This document shows positions 15,635-23,572 of a stretch of 64,000 nucleotides of DNA, piece after piece. Below the pieces are notes generated by a model that saw only the letters and a list, made by a program, of their open reading frames with translations, was not told where the DNA came from and made no database searches. Source of the DNA: an uncultured Sediminibacterium sp. (GTDB lineage Bacteria; Bacteroidota; Bacteroidia; Chitinophagales; Chitinophagaceae); the NCBI RefSeq assembly GCF_946481145.1, contig NZ_CAMLMJ010000003.1, positions 124,001 through 188,000 of the forward strand, read 5' to 3'. Position numbers and translations under genes: made by a program. Numbering within the stretch: position 1 is the stretch's first letter; each line of letters begins with the position of its first letter.

Positions 15635-16477
15635 CTAATAGTCCCCCAACGTTTCAGGCAATTGCGCCAAAGCTTTGGCTAATTGTTCGTCGCTTGGGGC
15701 GATGCCGTGCCATTCGTGGCTGCCTTCCATGAAGTCTACACCTTTGCCCATCGCTGTTTTCATGAGTATGCAGATGGGCTTACCCTGGCCGGTCATTGAT
15801 TTTGCTTTATCCAGAACTGCAACAACATCATCCATATCATTGCCATTCATTTCGAGAACGGTCCAGTTAAATGCTTTGAATTTATCGTGCAAGCTATCCA
15901 GCGCCAGTACTTTACTGGTTGGGCCATCGATTTGCTGACCGTTCCAATCGATGGTAGCAATCAGGTTATCTACTTTATTATGGGCAGCAAACATTACTGC
16001 TTCCCAGATTTGTCCTTCCTGTAATTCGCCATCACCATGCAAAGAAAAAACGAGGTGAGGGTCGTTATTGTATTTTTTGGTAAGTGCAGCACCGATTGCC
16101 ACACTCATACCCTGACCCAGTGAACCACTAGCAATACGTACACCTGGTAGATGATCGTGAGTGGTTGGGTGGCCCTGCAAACGGGTATTCAGCTTGCGGA
16201 AGCTAGCCAGCTCTTTCGCGTCGAAATAACCAGAACGCGCCAATACGGAATAATAAACAGGAGAAATATGTCCGTTAGAAAGGAAAAACAGGTCTTCCCC
16301 CACACCATCCATTTTAAACTGGCGGTCGTGCTTCATGGTATGAAAAAACAGGGCGGTTAAGAAATCGGTACAACCCAATGATCCACCGGGGTGTCCGCTT
16401 TGTACGCCATGTACCATTCTTACGATGTCGCGCCTGATCTGTGAGGCCGCTGACTGGAGTTCCTGGATGCTTGCCAT
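15635..16477 (-). CDS. transketolase, N-terminal (TPP-binding) subunit
   Basis: This 280-residue protein is the thiamine-diphosphate-binding half of a split transketolase, acting in the non-oxidative pentose phosphate pathway. It contains SGHPGGSLGCTDFLTALFF (about 27-45), HDHLPGVRIASGSLGQGMSVAIGAALT and the Mg-TPP motif HGDGELQEGQIWEAVMFA with the following N. The C-terminal pyrimidine-binding half that such split enzymes need is not next to it, nor elsewhere in the window. The end (QLPETLGDY) is normal for split N-subunits, so this is not a truncation. ATG at 16475-16477 starts MASIQELQSAASQIRRDIVRMV. It diverges from frr; heptamer arrays flank it on both sides. Confidence 0.92.
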   Translation of the reverse strand: MASIQELQSAASQIRRDIVRMVHGVQSGHPGGSLGCTDFLTALFFHTMKHDRQFKMDGVGEDLFFLSNGHISPVYYSVLARSGYFDAKELASFRKLNTRLQGHPTTHDHLPGVRIASGSLGQGMSVAIGAALTKKYNNDPHLVFSLHGDGELQEGQIWEAVMFAAHNKVDNLIATIDWNGQQIDGPTSKVLALDSLHDKFKAFNWTVLEMNGNDMDDVVAVLDKAKSMTGQGKPICILMKTAMGKGVDFMEGSHEWHGIAPSDEQLAKALAQLPETLGDY

Positions 16478-16509
16478 AGTATGGTTTTAATAGTGGTGCG
16501 AAGATAAAG

Positions 16510-16591
16510 GTGAATTGTGAATTGTCAATGGTGAATTGTCCAATGTGCATACATGTTCTGATTCATTGGCCATTCACTATTGACAATTCAC
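16510..16591. repeat. inverted heptamer array, GTGAATT type (divergent tkt/frr region)
   Basis: Left arm gtgaatt gtgaatt gtcaatg gtgaatt gtc (from 16510); right arm ccattca ctattga caattca c (to 16591). Unlike most copies this one lies between divergent genes, so it is not explained as a terminator. Confidence 0.85.
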
Positions 16592-16609
16592 TATTTCCTC
16601 CTAATTCAT

Positions 16610-16617
16610 TAGTTTTG
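16610..16617 (+). promoter_or_regulatory. candidate -7 box for frr
   Basis: TAGTTTTG fits TAnnTTTG, 18 bp before the frr ATG and just outside the heptamer array, which would then lie immediately upstream of the promoter. Confidence 0.5.
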
Positions 16618-16635
16618 CCCACTTAAAATGCTACT

Positions 16636-17199
16636 ATGTCAGAAGAGCTGGATTTAATACTCGCCGATACGGAAGATAATATGGGTAAAGCCATCAATCA
16701 CCTGGAAACGGAACTCACCAAAATACGTGCTGGTAAGGCTAATCCTACCATGTTGGATGGTATTGCGGTGGATTATTATGGCTCACCAACACCGATTAAC
16801 CAGGTTGCTAATATCAGCGTACTGGATGTACGTACCATCAGCATACAGCCATGGGAGAAAAATATGCTTGCCGCTATTGAGCGTGCTATTATGGCTGCCA
16901 ATATTGGCATTACTCCTCAAAATGATGGAGTGCAGTTACGTTTGTTTTTACCACCATTAACCGAGGAAAGAAGAAGAGAACTGGTGAAAAGAGCAGCCGG
17001 TGAGGGAGAACATTCAAAAGTAGCCATCCGTAATATTCGTCGCGACGCCATTGAGCAAGTAAAAAAATTACAAAAAGATGGTCTAAGTGAAGATGCCGCA
17101 AAAGATGCAGAAAAATCTATCCAGGATGTAACAGATCGGTTTATATCACTGGTAGACAAACACCTCGCGGCAAAAGAAAAAGAAATGATGGCGGTTTAG
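16636..17199 (+). CDS. frr: ribosome recycling factor
   Basis: RRF splits post-termination ribosomes together with EF-G. The 187-residue length and full-length match are standard: a helical start (MGKAINHLETELTKIRAGKANP), the conserved IAVDYYGSPTPINQVANISV, ISIQPWEKNM, IGITPQNDG, LRLFLPPLTEERRRELVKRA and IRNIRRDAIEQVKKLQKDGLSEDAAKDAEKSIQDVTD. ATG at 16636 begins MSEELDLILADTEDNM. The gene usually follows pyrH, which is not here. A hairpin terminator wrapped in TCTGACA-type heptamers follows the stop. Confidence 0.97.
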   Translation: MSEELDLILADTEDNMGKAINHLETELTKIRAGKANPTMLDGIAVDYYGSPTPINQVANISVLDVRTISIQPWEKNMLAAIERAIMAANIGITPQNDGVQLRLFLPPLTEERRRELVKRAAGEGEHSKVAIRNIRRDAIEQVKKLQKDGLSEDAAKDAEKSIQDVTDRFISLVDKHLAAKEKEMMAV

Positions 17200-17208
17200 A
17201 TATTTGTA

Positions 17209-17387
17209 TGTCAGATGGCAGATGTCAGATTTTTATCGCTGATGTCGGATTTAGGAAGAAATAATTTGAGGGTTGCGAAATTGTTCGCAACCTTTTTTCG
17301 TAAATAAATCTGACATCTGCAATCTGACATCTGCAATCTGACATCCTCAAATTTCAAATCAGACATCCTACATCAGATATCAGCCAT
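17209..17387. terminator. frr terminator inside TGTCAGA/ATCTGAC heptamer arms
   Basis: The core ggttgcgaa (17271-17279) and ttcgcaacc (17284-17292) followed by six T is a classical terminator for frr. Before it stand tgtcaga tggcaga tgtcaga (17209-17229); after it five exact heptamers atctgac atctgca atctgac atctgca atctgac (17308-17342), then looser copies up to the next gene's stop. Confidence 0.88.
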
Positions 17388-17389
17388 TT

Positions 17390-18262
17390 TTATGTTTTGT
17401 TTTTATTCACCAGATATACTCCGCATAGTATAATGCCGAGGCAGGCAACTTGTAGTATGGTAATGCTTTCGCCGTCTAGTAGTCCCCAGAACACTGCAAC
17501 GAATGGGATGCCATAGGTAACCATCGAAGCAAAGAGGGTGCCTGCACGTTTTACCAGCATATAAAAAATGATGGAGGCAATTGCGGTTCCAAAAACACCG
17601 AGAATAAAGGAAGCGCCTGTGGCTTTAACAACACTGGCATCCGTTAAATTAAGCTGAAGATAACCCGTAAAGTATAAAATGATAACAGATGGAGTTATAA
17701 GGAAAACAAATGCCAGTGAAGCAATATTCAGAGAACCCACTTCCCGCATATGTCTGCCAACCATATTTACATTTATGCCATAACAAAGTGTGGCGAGTAA
17801 TACCAGCGCAGCATAGGATAAATTATTAAAACTCACTTCTTTTCCGGAAAGCATCAGCAGGCATAGACCAATAAATCCAATCACTACGCCGATGATTTTT
17901 GTGCTGCTGGCTTTTAACTGAAAAAAAGAAATACCGACCAGTATGGTAAATAAGGGCGTTAGCGCATTTAAAATGCCGGCAAGGGAGCTGTCTATCTGGG
18001 TTTCTGCAACACAAAAAAGATAAGCCGGAAAAAAGTTACCCAATAATCCAGAAAGTACTACCAGCAACCATTTATTCCTGGGTATCTGTCTTAATGCCTT
18101 AAGTGCAAACGGTGTGAGAACCAGTCCTGCACTCAAAATCCGGATAGAAGCTACCTGGTATGGAGAAAGTACGCGCATGCCTTCTTTCATCAGGATGAAA
18201 GAGCTACCCCAGATTAAAGAAAGTGCAATAAATATCCCCCAATTAAGCAGTTTGTCTTTCAA
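17390..18262 (-). CDS. EamA/DMT-family transporter
   Basis: A 290-residue inner-membrane protein with about ten hydrophobic segments in two related halves, the layout of EamA (drug/metabolite) transporters. It begins MKDKLLNWGIFIALSLIWGSSFILMKEGMRVLSPYQVASIRI; the WGSSF motif after the first segment is typical. The second half has LVLLATLCYGINVNMVGRHM. Substrates of such proteins (metabolites, amino acids, drugs) cannot be read from sequence. The gene converges on frr and is divergent from the PPK2 gene; nothing nearby suggests its cargo. Confidence 0.88.
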   Translation of the reverse strand: MKDKLLNWGIFIALSLIWGSSFILMKEGMRVLSPYQVASIRILSAGLVLTPFALKALRQIPRNKWLLVVLSGLLGNFFPAYLFCVAETQIDSSLAGILNALTPLFTILVGISFFQLKASSTKIIGVVIGFIGLCLLMLSGKEVSFNNLSYAALVLLATLCYGINVNMVGRHMREVGSLNIASLAFVFLITPSVIILYFTGYLQLNLTDASVVKATGASFILGVFGTAIASIIFYMLVKRAGTLFASMVTYGIPFVAVFWGLLDGESITILQVACLGIILCGVYLVNKNKT

Positions 18263-18345
18263 GGCTTCGTTTTTGTAAAGGTGAGGTTTTTGAACGAGTT
18301 ATTTTCAATCTACGAAATGGCGGTTTATAGGTGTTGCGTATGATG

Positions 18346-18412
18346 GAACACAGATTATCATGATTTTCAAGATTTATCATGATAGATCTTGAAAATCATG
18401 ATAATCCCTGTT
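18346..18412. repeat. perfect 21-bp inverted repeat in the eamA/ppk2 gap
   Basis: Arms 18353-18373 and 18386-18406 are exact reverse complements (starting gattatcatgatt), with a 12-nt spacer; gaaca/tgttc extend the pairing outward. It stands in the 340-bp divergent gap between eamA and the PPK2 gene. The rest of the gap (18413-18602) is AT-rich; I see no convincing promoter or RNA in it. Confidence 0.85.
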
Positions 18413-18602
18413 CTATTAATAACAGACAAGCATTAACAACAATCAAATAATTATACATAGCTGGTTTGCCGGCCTAAATATTTTACCCTTAATAGCAGAA
18501 AGCCTAAAACACTCACCAATCAAGGCTTGCAGCCAGATACCCTGATAGCAATGAAATAGATCTAACGATAAAGGTTAACTTTAAAGAACTAACTTTCTAC
18601 CT

Positions 18603-19343
18603 ATGATACAACTCAATAAAATCAGCACCCGTGCTCCAAAAAATTTGAATAAAGAACGAATAAAAGCCAAAACGGCCAAAATGGTAGCAGAACTCGATGA
18701 ACTGCAGAATTTATTGTTTGCGGAAGGGAAACATTCAGTTCTGATCGTAATACAGGGAATGGATGCCAGCGGGAAAGACGGTTCCATCCGTAATGTATTT
18801 GGTAATATGAACCCGCAGGGAGTTACTGTTAGTTCTTTCAAAGCTCCTACTGCTGAAGAATTATCGCACGATTTTTTATGGCGTATTCATAAACATGCAC
18901 CTGCAAAGGGAATGATTCAGATATTTAACCGGTCTCATTATGAAGACATCCTAATCACCAGGGTACATAAATGGTGTACCGATCAGCAGGCAAAGGAAAG
19001 GATGCGTGCTATCAATGATTTTGAATGGTTGCTTACCAAACATAACCAGACTCATATCCTTAAATTCTATTTACATGTTTCCCCAGAGGAGCAGAAGCAA
19101 AGGTTAACGGAACGACTTAGTGACCCTCAGAAGCAATGGAAATACAATGAAAAGGATTTTGAGGAAGCCAAACTCTGGAAGGAATATATGAGGGTGTATG
19201 AAGACTGTTTCAACCAGTGTAATAAAATACCCTGGACCATCACCCCGGCCGACCAAAACTGGTACAAGGAATATATATTGGCGAGTGCCTTGCATGGTTT
19301 GTTGAAATCATTGAATATGCGGTATCCGGGATTAAAGAAATAG
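18603..19343 (+). CDS. polyphosphate kinase 2 (PPK2) family protein
   Basis: PPK2 enzymes transfer phosphate between polyphosphate and nucleotides, usually making NDP or NTP from polyphosphate. The 246-residue protein has a P-loop GMDASGKDG (52-60), the substrate segment GNMNPQGVTVSSFKAPT, WRIHKHAPAKGMIQIFNRSHYEDI (Walker B/lid region) and a helical lid KQRLTERLSDPQKQWKYNEKDFEE. The length and the single domain fit the short PPK2 classes (I or III); class cannot be fixed without alignment. ATG at 18603. It stands alone 55 bp before mscL on the same strand. Confidence 0.92.
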   Translation: MIQLNKISTRAPKNLNKERIKAKTAKMVAELDELQNLLFAEGKHSVLIVIQGMDASGKDGSIRNVFGNMNPQGVTVSSFKAPTAEELSHDFLWRIHKHAPAKGMIQIFNRSHYEDILITRVHKWCTDQQAKERMRAINDFEWLLTKHNQTHILKFYLHVSPEEQKQRLTERLSDPQKQWKYNEKDFEEAKLWKEYMRVYEDCFNQCNKIPWTITPADQNWYKEYILASALHGLLKSLNMRYPGLKK

Positions 19344-19398
19344 GCTTTTTCTTTTCCGGTAATTTATTTATTTTCATCACTCACCAAACTAACACATT

Positions 19399-19830
19399 AT
19401 GGGAATGCTCAAGGAATTTAAAGAGTTTGCCATGCGGGGCAATCTGGTAGATATAGCAGTGGCTTTTGTAATGGGAGCCTCATTTGGAAAAATTGTCACT
19501 TCATTTGTAGACGGGGTGGTTATGCCGGTTGTAGGGATGTTAACCGGAGGAGTTGATTTTAATGACAAAGTGTTGGTACTTAAAGAGGCCGTTGCAGAGG
19601 TTAAAGACGCCAGTGGAGCAGTTATTACCAAAGCAGCAGACGAGGTATCTATTAAATATGGCAGTTTTATTACCAATGTATTAGACTTTATAATAGTGGC
19701 TTTTGTAGTGTTTCTGGTAATTAAAGGAATCAATAAAATGAAAGCCCCTGCAGAACCATCAGCCCCAGCCGGACCTTCAGAAAGTGAGAAATTGCTGGCG
19801 GAAATACGGGATTCTTTGAAGAAGGTGTAG
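19399..19830 (+). CDS. mscL: large-conductance mechanosensitive channel
   Basis: MscL is the homopentameric emergency valve that opens under hypo-osmotic stress. The 143-residue protein has the N-terminal amphipathic helix MGMLKEFKEFAMRGNLVDIAVAFVMGASFGKIVTSFVDGVVMP with the first membrane segment and pore glycines, a periplasmic loop (about 50-82), the second segment NVLDFIIVAFVVFLVIKGINKM, a proline/alanine-rich linker and a C-terminal helix SESEKLLAEIRDSLKKV. ATG at 19399. The gene lies between the PPK2 gene and scpA. An octamer array and a GC-rich terminator follow. Confidence 0.96.
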   Translation: MGMLKEFKEFAMRGNLVDIAVAFVMGASFGKIVTSFVDGVVMPVVGMLTGGVDFNDKVLVLKEAVAEVKDASGAVITKAADEVSIKYGSFITNVLDFIIVAFVVFLVIKGINKMKAPAEPSAPAGPSESEKLLAEIRDSLKKV

Positions 19831-19831
19831 G

Positions 19832-19905
19832 AGAGTCGGAAAGACCGGAAGACCGGAAGTCCGGGAGAAGATTCTGCTGACTTTCGGACTTTCGGTCTCC
19901 GGACC
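19832..19905. repeat. inverted octamer array, GACCGGAA type (after mscL)
   Basis: Left arm 8-mers gtcggaaa gaccggaa gaccggaa gtccggga (about 19834-19865) face ctttcgga ctttcggt ctccggac (about 19881-19904). The same unit type appears before tsaE (54060-54194). It begins 2 bp after the mscL stop. Confidence 0.83.
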
Positions 19906-19925
19906 CCAAAGTGGATAACTATTAC

Positions 19926-19961
19926 CCCCTTCGGATACAAATAAGCTCCGAAGGGGTTTTC
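19926..19961 (+). terminator. mscL terminator
   Basis: A 10-bp stem (ccccttcgga 19926-19935 with tccgaagggg 19947-19956) followed by tttt. It ends only a few bases before the presumed scpA start at 19963. Confidence 0.85.
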
Positions 19962-19962
19962 T

Positions 19963-20814
19963 TTGCAGCTAAAGCATGAACCAGTGAATACAGCGAGTTA
20001 TCAGATTAAATTAGACCAGTTCGAGGGCCCATTCGACCTCCTTTTGTTTTTTATTGAAAGGGATGAACTGGATATCTATAATATTCCTATTACCAAAATC
20101 ATCCAGGATTTCCTTGATTTTATACACCAGGGAGAAAAACTGAATATTGAACTCAGTAGTGAGTTTATTCTTTTCGTTTCTACGTTAATGCGTATTAAGG
20201 CGCGATTATTATTACCACGCAAAGAAATAGATGCTCAGGGTAATGAAATAGATCCTCGTCAGGAACTGATCGATAAAATCCTCGAATACAAGAGATTCAA
20301 GGAAGCTGCTGTTCAGATGGCTGAAATGGAAGCCATGCGTATGCTGATGGTAAAGCGTGGTAACCTGCAGAAAGAGTTGGCCGAAATAGGTGAAGATGCT
20401 TCTGAAGGTACCGAGATACAGAACATCACCATGTTCAAGCTGATGAAAGCTTTTGAAAAAGTGATGCAACGTGTGCACGATCGCCAGAACAAACCAGTAC
20501 ACACCGTAGTTCGTTATAACTACACCATGGAAGGCAGCCGTGATTACATGCTCGATTTTGTAGCAAAAGAAAAAACGGTGGCTTTCGAAAAAGTTTTTGA
20601 ACAATGTAACGATCGCATACATGCCATCTTTTTATTCTTATCTATCCTCGAACTTACCCAACAGAAATTCATGAAACTGATGGTAGCTGAGGGTAAGAAT
20701 AATTTTATTGTAGAATGGAATGAACATAGGGAAGAAGAATTGAAGGAAGAAGGACTTACCGACGAAGACTTCACCAATACTTTCACCGACGATCCAGTAC
20801 CCACAGAAGAATAG
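19963..20814 (+). CDS. scpA: segregation and condensation protein A
   Basis: ScpA is the kleisin subunit that bridges SMC heads with ScpB in chromosome condensation. The 283-residue protein has the family start YQIKLDQFEGPFDLLLFFIERDELDIYNIPITKI, then FILFVSTLMRIKARLLLP, a long helical middle, and a C-terminal winged-helix part (FLSILELTQQKFMKLMVAEGKNNFIVEW). No ATG is available in frame upstream of the homology; TTG at 19963 or GTG at 19984 must serve, and I list the former. Its 3' end overlaps the convergent L,D-transpeptidase-like gene by 32 bp. scpB and smc are not in the window. Confidence 0.93.
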   Translation: MQLKHEPVNTASYQIKLDQFEGPFDLLLFFIERDELDIYNIPITKIIQDFLDFIHQGEKLNIELSSEFILFVSTLMRIKARLLLPRKEIDAQGNEIDPRQELIDKILEYKRFKEAAVQMAEMEAMRMLMVKRGNLQKELAEIGEDASEGTEIQNITMFKLMKAFEKVMQRVHDRQNKPVHTVVRYNYTMEGSRDYMLDFVAKEKTVAFEKVFEQCNDRIHAIFLFLSILELTQQKFMKLMVAEGKNNFIVEWNEHREEELKEEGLTDEDFTNTFTDDPVPTEE

Positions 20815-21349
20815 GTTTTTTACTTTGTGTGATATACTTACTCAGTAAACCAAGAAAGTAAGGAGATACAGTCGGGCATCCCTGACTATTCGGTATCTGA
20901 TTGGGATATGATTCTTTATCCGGAATACTGCTATGCGCATGTAATACTACCGACCGTTTAAATGCATTGTTATTGGTACTGTCGAGCCCAAATAGCTTAT
21001 ATGATTTTCCAAACAAGCCATAATATTGAGGGCCAATTTTATACTTTCCTTTTGAACTGCATTCAGATCCAGGTTGGTTTGAATACCTGACATCTGATAA
21101 ATAATATTCCCTGCAAGAACCGTGTGTTACCATGCCAGCATTTAATATGCTATCCTTCAAAATGTCGTAAATAAAAAAACGTTTTTTGCCATTATGAAGC
21201 TGGAGATCAACAAGAAAACAAAATCTGTCTTCCATTTTTTGTTGCTGAATAAAATTTTTTATAGTCGGTTGCAGATTTGCGAACCTTGTTTGAGCGGAGA
21301 GTAGCGTAAAAAGCAAAATTGCTAAGGCTACTAATCTTAAGCGAAACAT
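20783..21349 (-). CDS. murein L,D-transpeptidase catalytic-domain-like secreted protein
   Basis: A 188-residue protein with an N-terminal signal peptide (MFRLRLVALAILLFTLLSAQ). The rest resembles the YkuD_2 type of L,D-transpeptidase-like domains: a conserved LHAHSS segment (His137/His139) and NSQGCPTVS with the putative catalytic Cys158 in an SxGCP motif. Such enzymes act on peptidoglycan cross-links in the periplasm; activity here is inferred from the His/Cys pattern. It lies downstream of dxs on the same strand, beyond a hairpin, and its stop lies inside the 3' end of convergent scpA, so both messages overlap by at least 32 bases. Confidence 0.85.
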   Translation of the reverse strand: MFRLRLVALAILLFTLLSAQTRFANLQPTIKNFIQQQKMEDRFCFLVDLQLHNGKKRFFIYDILKDSILNAGMVTHGSCREYYLSDVRYSNQPGSECSSKGKYKIGPQYYGLFGKSYKLFGLDSTNNNAFKRSVVLHAHSSIPDKESYPNQIPNSQGCPTVSPYFLGLLSKYITQSKKPILLWVLDRR

Positions 21350-21392
21350 TTTTTTCTATAAAAGATGATCGCTCTTGTTTATTCCATAAAAA

Positions 21393-21438
21393 AATCTGTG
21401 AATCTGTGGCAAAAAAATAAGCCACAGATTCACAGATT
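21393..21438. terminator. dxs terminator built of AATCTGTG octamers
   Basis: Two exact tandem octamers (aatctgtg, 21393-21408) plus gc face gc plus two inverted octamers (cacagatt, 21423-21438), giving a perfect stem of 17-18 bp over a 10-nt A-rich loop. It lies 12 bp beyond the dxs stop. It is the shortest member of the array class. Confidence 0.85.
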
Positions 21439-21449
21439 AGCAAAGATAT

Positions 21450-23381
21450 TTATCCTAAGAGTACTGTTGTATTAACGGTATCTTTTACTAATGTGCGAAC
21501 TGCATCAGCAATTCCCAGTGCATCATAATTACATTCTCTGTGTAATTCTTTTGGTGTACCATGTTCTACCAGCCTGTCTGGGATACCGAGTATGGTTACA
21601 TCGGCTTTGTAACCGTATTTATTCATGAATTCCAGTATGGCAGAACCAAATCCACCTACAACTGTTCCATCTTCTACAGTTACAATCTTGTTGTATTTAC
21701 TGAATGCTTCGTGTAATAAATCTTCATCAATTGGTTTAACAAAACGAAGATCATAATGGGCAGGGTCGATGCCTTCGGTTCTTAGTTCACGGATGGCAGC
21801 GGTTGCAAAATTGCCGGGATGACCAAAGCTTAATATGGCCACATCTCTACCATCTTTTATTTTTCTTCCCTTACCAATCTGCACTTCTTCAAATGCCGTT
21901 CTCCATTCAGCCATTACACCTTCACCACGAGGGTAGCGAATGACGAAAGGATAGTTTGTTTTTTCCAGTTGGGCTGTGTACATCAGGTTGCGTAATTCCT
22001 GTTCATTCATCGGAGCACTCACAATTAGGTTGGGAATACAACGGAAATAAGGAATATCATAACAGCCATGGTGTGTAGGTCCATCTTCACCTACTAATCC
22101 GGCACGGTCTAAACATAGTACCACCGGTAATTTTTGTATCGCCACATCATGCACTACCTGGTCATAAGCACGTTGCATGAATGAGGAGTAAATATTACAG
22201 AATACCCGCATGCCTTGCGTTGCCAGTCCGGCACTGAGGGTAACGGCATGTTGTTCACAAATCCCAACATCAAAAGCTCGATGCGGCATTTTCTCCATCA
22301 TAAATTTTAAAGAAGAGCCACTAGGCATAGCTGGGGTAACCCCCATTACTTTATCATTTAGTTCAGCCAGCTCAATCATGGTATGTCCAAAAACATCCTG
22401 GTATTTTGGAGGCTGAGGGGCATCGATTTTCTTTTTATAAATCTCTCCGGTAACCTTATCGAACAAACCGGGGGCATGCCATTTGGTTTGGTCTTTCTCT
22501 GCCAATGCATATCCTTTACCTTTCGTAGTAATAATATGCAACAGCTTCGGCCCTGGTATTTCTTTCAGGTCTTTGAGGGTATCCACCAGTTTGGTGATAT
22601 TATGTCCGTCAATAGGACCAAAGTAGCGAATCTTTAATGCTTCGAATAGATTACTGCTTTTGCTCACCACACCTTTTACGCCTGCCTCCAGTTTAGAAGC
22701 CAGGTCGCGGCTCAGGTTTTTGCCCACAGGGAGTTTCCCAAGCAGGTTCCAAACCTCATCCCTTACTTTATTATAGGTAGGGGAAGTGCTGATATCTGTA
22801 AGGTATTCTTTTAAAGCGCCCACATTGGGGTCGATACTCATACAGTTATCGTTGAGGATAATCAGCATATCACTGTCGGCCACTCCAGCATGGTTCATGG
22901 CTTCGAATGCCATACCTGCCGTCATAGAGCCGTCTCCGATAATAGCCACTGATTTGCGGTTTTCACCTTTATATTTAGCTGCCATGGCCATGCCGAGGGC
23001 CGCTGAAATAGAAGTCGAAGAATGTCCAACCCCAAAAGTATCAAACTCACTTTCCGACCTTTTTGGGAAACCGCTCAGGCCTTTGTATTTACGGTTGGTA
23101 ATAAACTGGTCTCTGCGTCCGGTGAGTATTTTATGTCCATAAGCCTGATGACCCACATCCCATACTAATTGATCGTAAGGTGTATTGTACACATAATGAA
23201 GGGCTACGCTCAATTCTACTACTCCCAGACTGGCAGCAAAATGCCCTCCGTGAACGCTAACGACATCGATGATATATTGTCTCAATTCATCGCAAACCTG
23301 ATGCAATTGCTCTCTGGAAAACCTTTTCAGGTCGTCGGGATGATTGATCTGGCCTAATAATTTGCCTGGTATGATCTCCAT
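21450..23381 (-). CDS. dxs: 1-deoxy-D-xylulose-5-phosphate synthase
   Basis: DXS condenses pyruvate and glyceraldehyde 3-phosphate to start the MEP isoprenoid pathway. The 643-residue protein is full length: HGGHFAASLGVVELSVALHYVY, DVGHQAYGHKILTGRRD, the Mg-TPP motif AIIGDGSMTAGMAFEAMNHAG, GPIDGHNI, then the pyrimidine domain FDVGICEQHAVTLSAGLA and DRAGLVGEDGPTHHG, and the transketolase C-terminal domain (VTVEDGTVVGGFGSAI). ATG at 23379-23381 begins MEIIPGKLLGQINHPDDLK. It supplies the C5 units that GGGP synthase (45078-45833) and quinones use. It diverges from the LytS-type kinase gene. Confidence 0.97.
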   Translation of the reverse strand: MEIIPGKLLGQINHPDDLKRFSREQLHQVCDELRQYIIDVVSVHGGHFAASLGVVELSVALHYVYNTPYDQLVWDVGHQAYGHKILTGRRDQFITNRKYKGLSGFPKRSESEFDTFGVGHSSTSISAALGMAMAAKYKGENRKSVAIIGDGSMTAGMAFEAMNHAGVADSDMLIILNDNCMSIDPNVGALKEYLTDISTSPTYNKVRDEVWNLLGKLPVGKNLSRDLASKLEAGVKGVVSKSSNLFEALKIRYFGPIDGHNITKLVDTLKDLKEIPGPKLLHIITTKGKGYALAEKDQTKWHAPGLFDKVTGEIYKKKIDAPQPPKYQDVFGHTMIELAELNDKVMGVTPAMPSGSSLKFMMEKMPHRAFDVGICEQHAVTLSAGLATQGMRVFCNIYSSFMQRAYDQVVHDVAIQKLPVVLCLDRAGLVGEDGPTHHGCYDIPYFRCIPNLIVSAPMNEQELRNLMYTAQLEKTNYPFVIRYPRGEGVMAEWRTAFEEVQIGKGRKIKDGRDVAILSFGHPGNFATAAIRELRTEGIDPAHYDLRFVKPIDEDLLHEAFSKYNKIVTVEDGTVVGGFGSAILEFMNKYGYKADVTILGIPDRLVEHGTPKELHRECNYDALGIADAVRTLVKDTVNTTVLLG

Positions 23382-23557
23382 GCAGACTGGGATTTAAATG
23401 TAAAAGTACGTTTTTAGTCGTAAGTAAGTTCTGGTGATTCGTTAAGAAACAGCCGTAATTAAAGAAGGTTCGTCGACCCGCAACATTATTTTGCACCAAA
23501 CAACTCCGGTATTTGCCTTTAATCAAAAATCAGGGGTTTACGGCGTAGCTTTCCTGC

Positions 23558-23565
23558 TATATTTG
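23558..23565 (+). promoter_or_regulatory. candidate -7 box for the LytS/LytTR operon
   Basis: TATATTTG fits TAnnTTTG and ends 7 bp before the ATG at 23573, which would make the transcript nearly leaderless. Motif match only. Confidence 0.45.
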
Positions 23566-23572
23566 TTGATAC

